A DNA stretch of 64,000 nt from contig JAEZIJ010000233.1 of the NCBI GenBank assembly GCA_023436715.1, positions 1 to 64,000 of the forward strand. Direction: 5' to 3'. Within the stretch, counting starts at the first letter, position 1. Each line of letters starts with the position of its first letter. The stretch comes from Acidobacteriota bacterium. Lineage in GTDB: Bacteria; Acidobacteriota; Terriglobia; Bryobacterales; Bryobacteraceae. Of the stretch, positions 63,789 through 64,000 are shown in pieces. The notes beneath the pieces are model-generated. The model was not told the DNA's origin. It ran no database searches and worked only from the letters and a program-made list of their open reading frames with translations. A program made the translations under genes and the position numbers.

Positions 63789-64000
63789 CGTTGCTTTCCT
63801 CCCAGTGCGCGCTCAACCAGCAGACGCGGTTTCATCGCCTCAAGCATCTTGCGGGCTGCCTCCACGACCGCCGCCTTGTTCTTCGGCGAAAACACAATCC
63901 ACTCCTCGCGCTTCTTGTTGGCCCACGCCTTGATTCGGTCCTTGCGGGTCGAGACGTTCGCCTTGGCCCGGTTCTCGCTCACCGTGCGTACTTGAAAGTT
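63785..64000 (-). CDS. phage HK97 gp10-like protein (partial, runs off window)
   Basis: The C-terminal 71 residues of a basic helical protein: NFQVRTVSENRAKANVSTRKDR, KAWANKKREEWIVFSPKNKAAVVEAARKMLEAMKPRLLVER. A GTG at 63982 could start a 65-aa protein, but the frame stays open to the window end. Its place just upstream of the tail terminator suits a head-tail joining or gp10-like protein. Identity is tentative. Confidence 0.5.
   Translation of the reverse strand, partial: NFQVRTVSENRAKANVSTRKDRIKAWANKKREEWIVFSPKNKAAVVEAARKMLEAMKPRLLVERALGGKQR

Larger units (their letters stand above)
44644..64000. mobile_element. prophage / integrated element, right end outside window
   Basis: From the tRNA-Ala 3' fragment (44644-44689) to the window end the genes are almost all of phage type: tyrosine integrase, replication genes and a siphophage tail module, mostly on the minus strand. 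ietA-ietS cargo lies between the att-like fragment and the integrase. The other end, the intact tRNA-Ala and the head genes are not in the window. Confidence 0.75.

Noticed and set aside
1..64000. CRISPR array
   Set aside because: No regularly spaced direct repeats were seen at any scale. The repeated words found are single inverted repeats or protein-domain repeats.

Overview
The window looks like a chromosome segment of an Acidobacteriota bacterium of the Solibacter/Bryobacter type. The evidence is high G+C, very large secreted proteins with SBBP-type propellers and the C-terminal domain known as TIGR03437, two ADOP-type FtsX permeases each with a PadR regulator gene, and an mla-hpnK operon. 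No rRNA or CRISPR array is visible. One intact tRNA gene, tRNA-Gln(TTG), is present.

Left part, 1-9.4 kb: a carbohydrate/organic-acid catabolic cluster (GH15 glucoamylase-like, ThDP enzyme, enolase-superfamily dehydratase, FAD/Fe-S oxidase, DUF1440-like membrane protein). Only the ThDP and enolase-superfamily genes are intact. Around them lie frameshifted or deleted genes and gene fragments (receiver domain, Fic C-terminus, ATP-dependent DNA ligase C-terminus, IS630 tail), so this is a decaying zone.

9.4-19.5 kb: a minus-strand operon of three secreted propeller proteins (663, 1266 and 1428 aa).

19.8-20.8 kb: a scar of an integrated element at the 3' end of tRNA-Gln, made of an integrase N-terminal fragment cut by a broken IS630 transposase.

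20.9-42.3 kb: mostly ordinary chromosome. It carries a tandem GT2 glycosyltransferase, tadA, fabI, a GldA/F/G-type ABC exporter with a DUF4340 protein behind a clear sigma70-like promoter, pncB-pncA NAD salvage genes, PadR/ADOP locus 1, a polysaccharide deacetylase, the mlaEFD-hpnK lipid-trafficking operon, a P1 peptidase, hemerythrin, and ADOP locus 2. The PadR gene of locus 2 is split by an IS630 copy. Both PadR loci keep the same CTATCG-N5-CGAT operator.

43.7-64 kb: accessory DNA. A mntA-hepT toxin-antitoxin pair with its own terminator is followed by a 46-bp copy of the tRNA-Ala(GGC) 3' half, interpreted as an attachment site. An ietA-ietS defence pair (AAA ATPase and subtilisin-like protease) lies between that site and a complete tyrosine integrase. 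Then comes a long minus-strand siphophage-type prophage that runs off the window. Its replication module holds a frameshifted UvrD-like helicase, a primase, a VRR-NUC nuclease, a truncated SNF2 helicase and small genes. Its tail module holds tape measure, tail tube, and a tail-assembly chaperone pair with a C_CCA_AAC slippery site for -1 frameshifting. A plus-strand DUF6883/DUF4926 gene pair sits inside the tail module as a moron.

The most interesting material is this att-ietAS-integrase layout, the DUF6883/DUF4926 moron, and the IS630-split PadR with a deletion scar. I see no fully new system that the sequence alone proves.
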